From the NCBI GenBank assembly GCA_012974295.1, contig JAAXQM010000257.1, positions 1 through 12,725 on the forward strand: a stretch of 12,725 nucleotides of DNA, read 5' to 3'. The notes under the pieces were generated by a model. It was not told the DNA's origin. It ran no database searches and was given only the letters and a program-made list of their open reading frames with translations. Origin of the DNA: Dehalococcoidales bacterium (GTDB taxonomy: Bacteria; Chloroflexota; Dehalococcoidia; E44-bin15). The stretch's first letter is position 1, and every line of letters starts with the position of its first letter. Below, piece after piece: positions 12,626 through 12,725 of the stretch. A program made the translations under genes and the position numbers.

Positions 12626-12725
12626 ACAGGAAGTATCCTGCACCTCCTTTCTAGAGGTCTCATTATGAAGTGCTATTCCAATTGTCATCGCGAGCTATAC
12701 TGAGCAAACGCACCGCTCTATGCAA

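Noticed and set aside
12680..12725. Possible fragment of a dispersed repeat beginning TTGTCATCGCGAGC
   Set aside because: It resembles repeats seen in many uncultured genomes, but is degenerate, cut by the window end, and has no second copy here to compare.

Overview
The window looks like chromosomal DNA from an uncultured anaerobic bacterium. A conserved housekeeping block sits next to a complete set of genes for the DsrMKJOP transmembrane complex of dissimilatory sulfur metabolism. The GpsA, Der and ornithine carbamoyltransferase proteins have details (a GSTSWG dinucleotide loop in GpsA, HPLP in place of HCLP in the carbamoyltransferase) that I associate from memory with Chloroflexota, class Dehalococcoidia. 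Members of that class carrying dsr genes are known from marine sediment. This taxonomic reading is an inference and was not tested by any search.

Layout. (1) Positions 1-917, plus strand: the 3' end of a probable dnaJ, then rsmE. (2) Positions 836-4755, minus strand: argF-der-plsY-gpsA. The first three genes are joined by 4-nt stop/start overlaps, and gpsA follows after 85 bp. The gpsA and rsmE 3' ends overlap tail to tail by 82 bp. (3) Positions 4858-5444, plus strand: a lone, A+T-rich GNAT acetyltransferase gene with its own promoter, divergent from argF. (4) Positions 5445-6027: a gene-poor stretch. It holds a candidate cysteine-rich microprotein gene on the minus strand, one copy of a C/G-rich dispersed repeat, a terminator-like hairpin and a perfect TGTGA-N6-TCACA operator. 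(5) Positions 6028-6684, plus strand: a HEAT-like protein of the DVU0298 type. (6) Positions 7019-12455, plus strand: a strong sigma70-type promoter, then a protein with an RsbRD N-terminal domain, then dsrM-dsrK-dsrJ-dsrO-dsrP in one tightly packed operon. (7) After the operon: a second copy of the dispersed repeat, here shaped as a hairpin with a T-tract that could terminate the operon.

How the genes work together. By family knowledge, DsrP (NrfD-type quinone-interacting membrane protein), DsrO (Tat-exported ferredoxin-like protein) and DsrJ (periplasmic triheme cytochrome c) form the outer module of the complex. DsrM (NarI-like cytochrome b) and DsrK (cytoplasmic HdrD-like iron-sulfur protein) form the inner module, which exchanges electrons with the DsrC trisulfide/thiol couple. 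DsrAB and DsrC are not in this window, so the direction of sulfur metabolism (reductive or oxidative) cannot be read here. The other genes are housekeeping: arginine synthesis (argF), ribosome assembly (der, rsmE), phospholipid synthesis (gpsA, plsY) and chaperone (dnaJ).

The points most worth a second look are: the CX3CH heme motif and extra cysteine pair in DsrJ; the perfect CRP/FNR-type box before the HEAT-like gene; the cysteine-rich microprotein candidate; the two direct repeat copies that bracket the HEAT-dsr module; and the stand-alone RsbRD-domain gene translationally coupled to dsrM.
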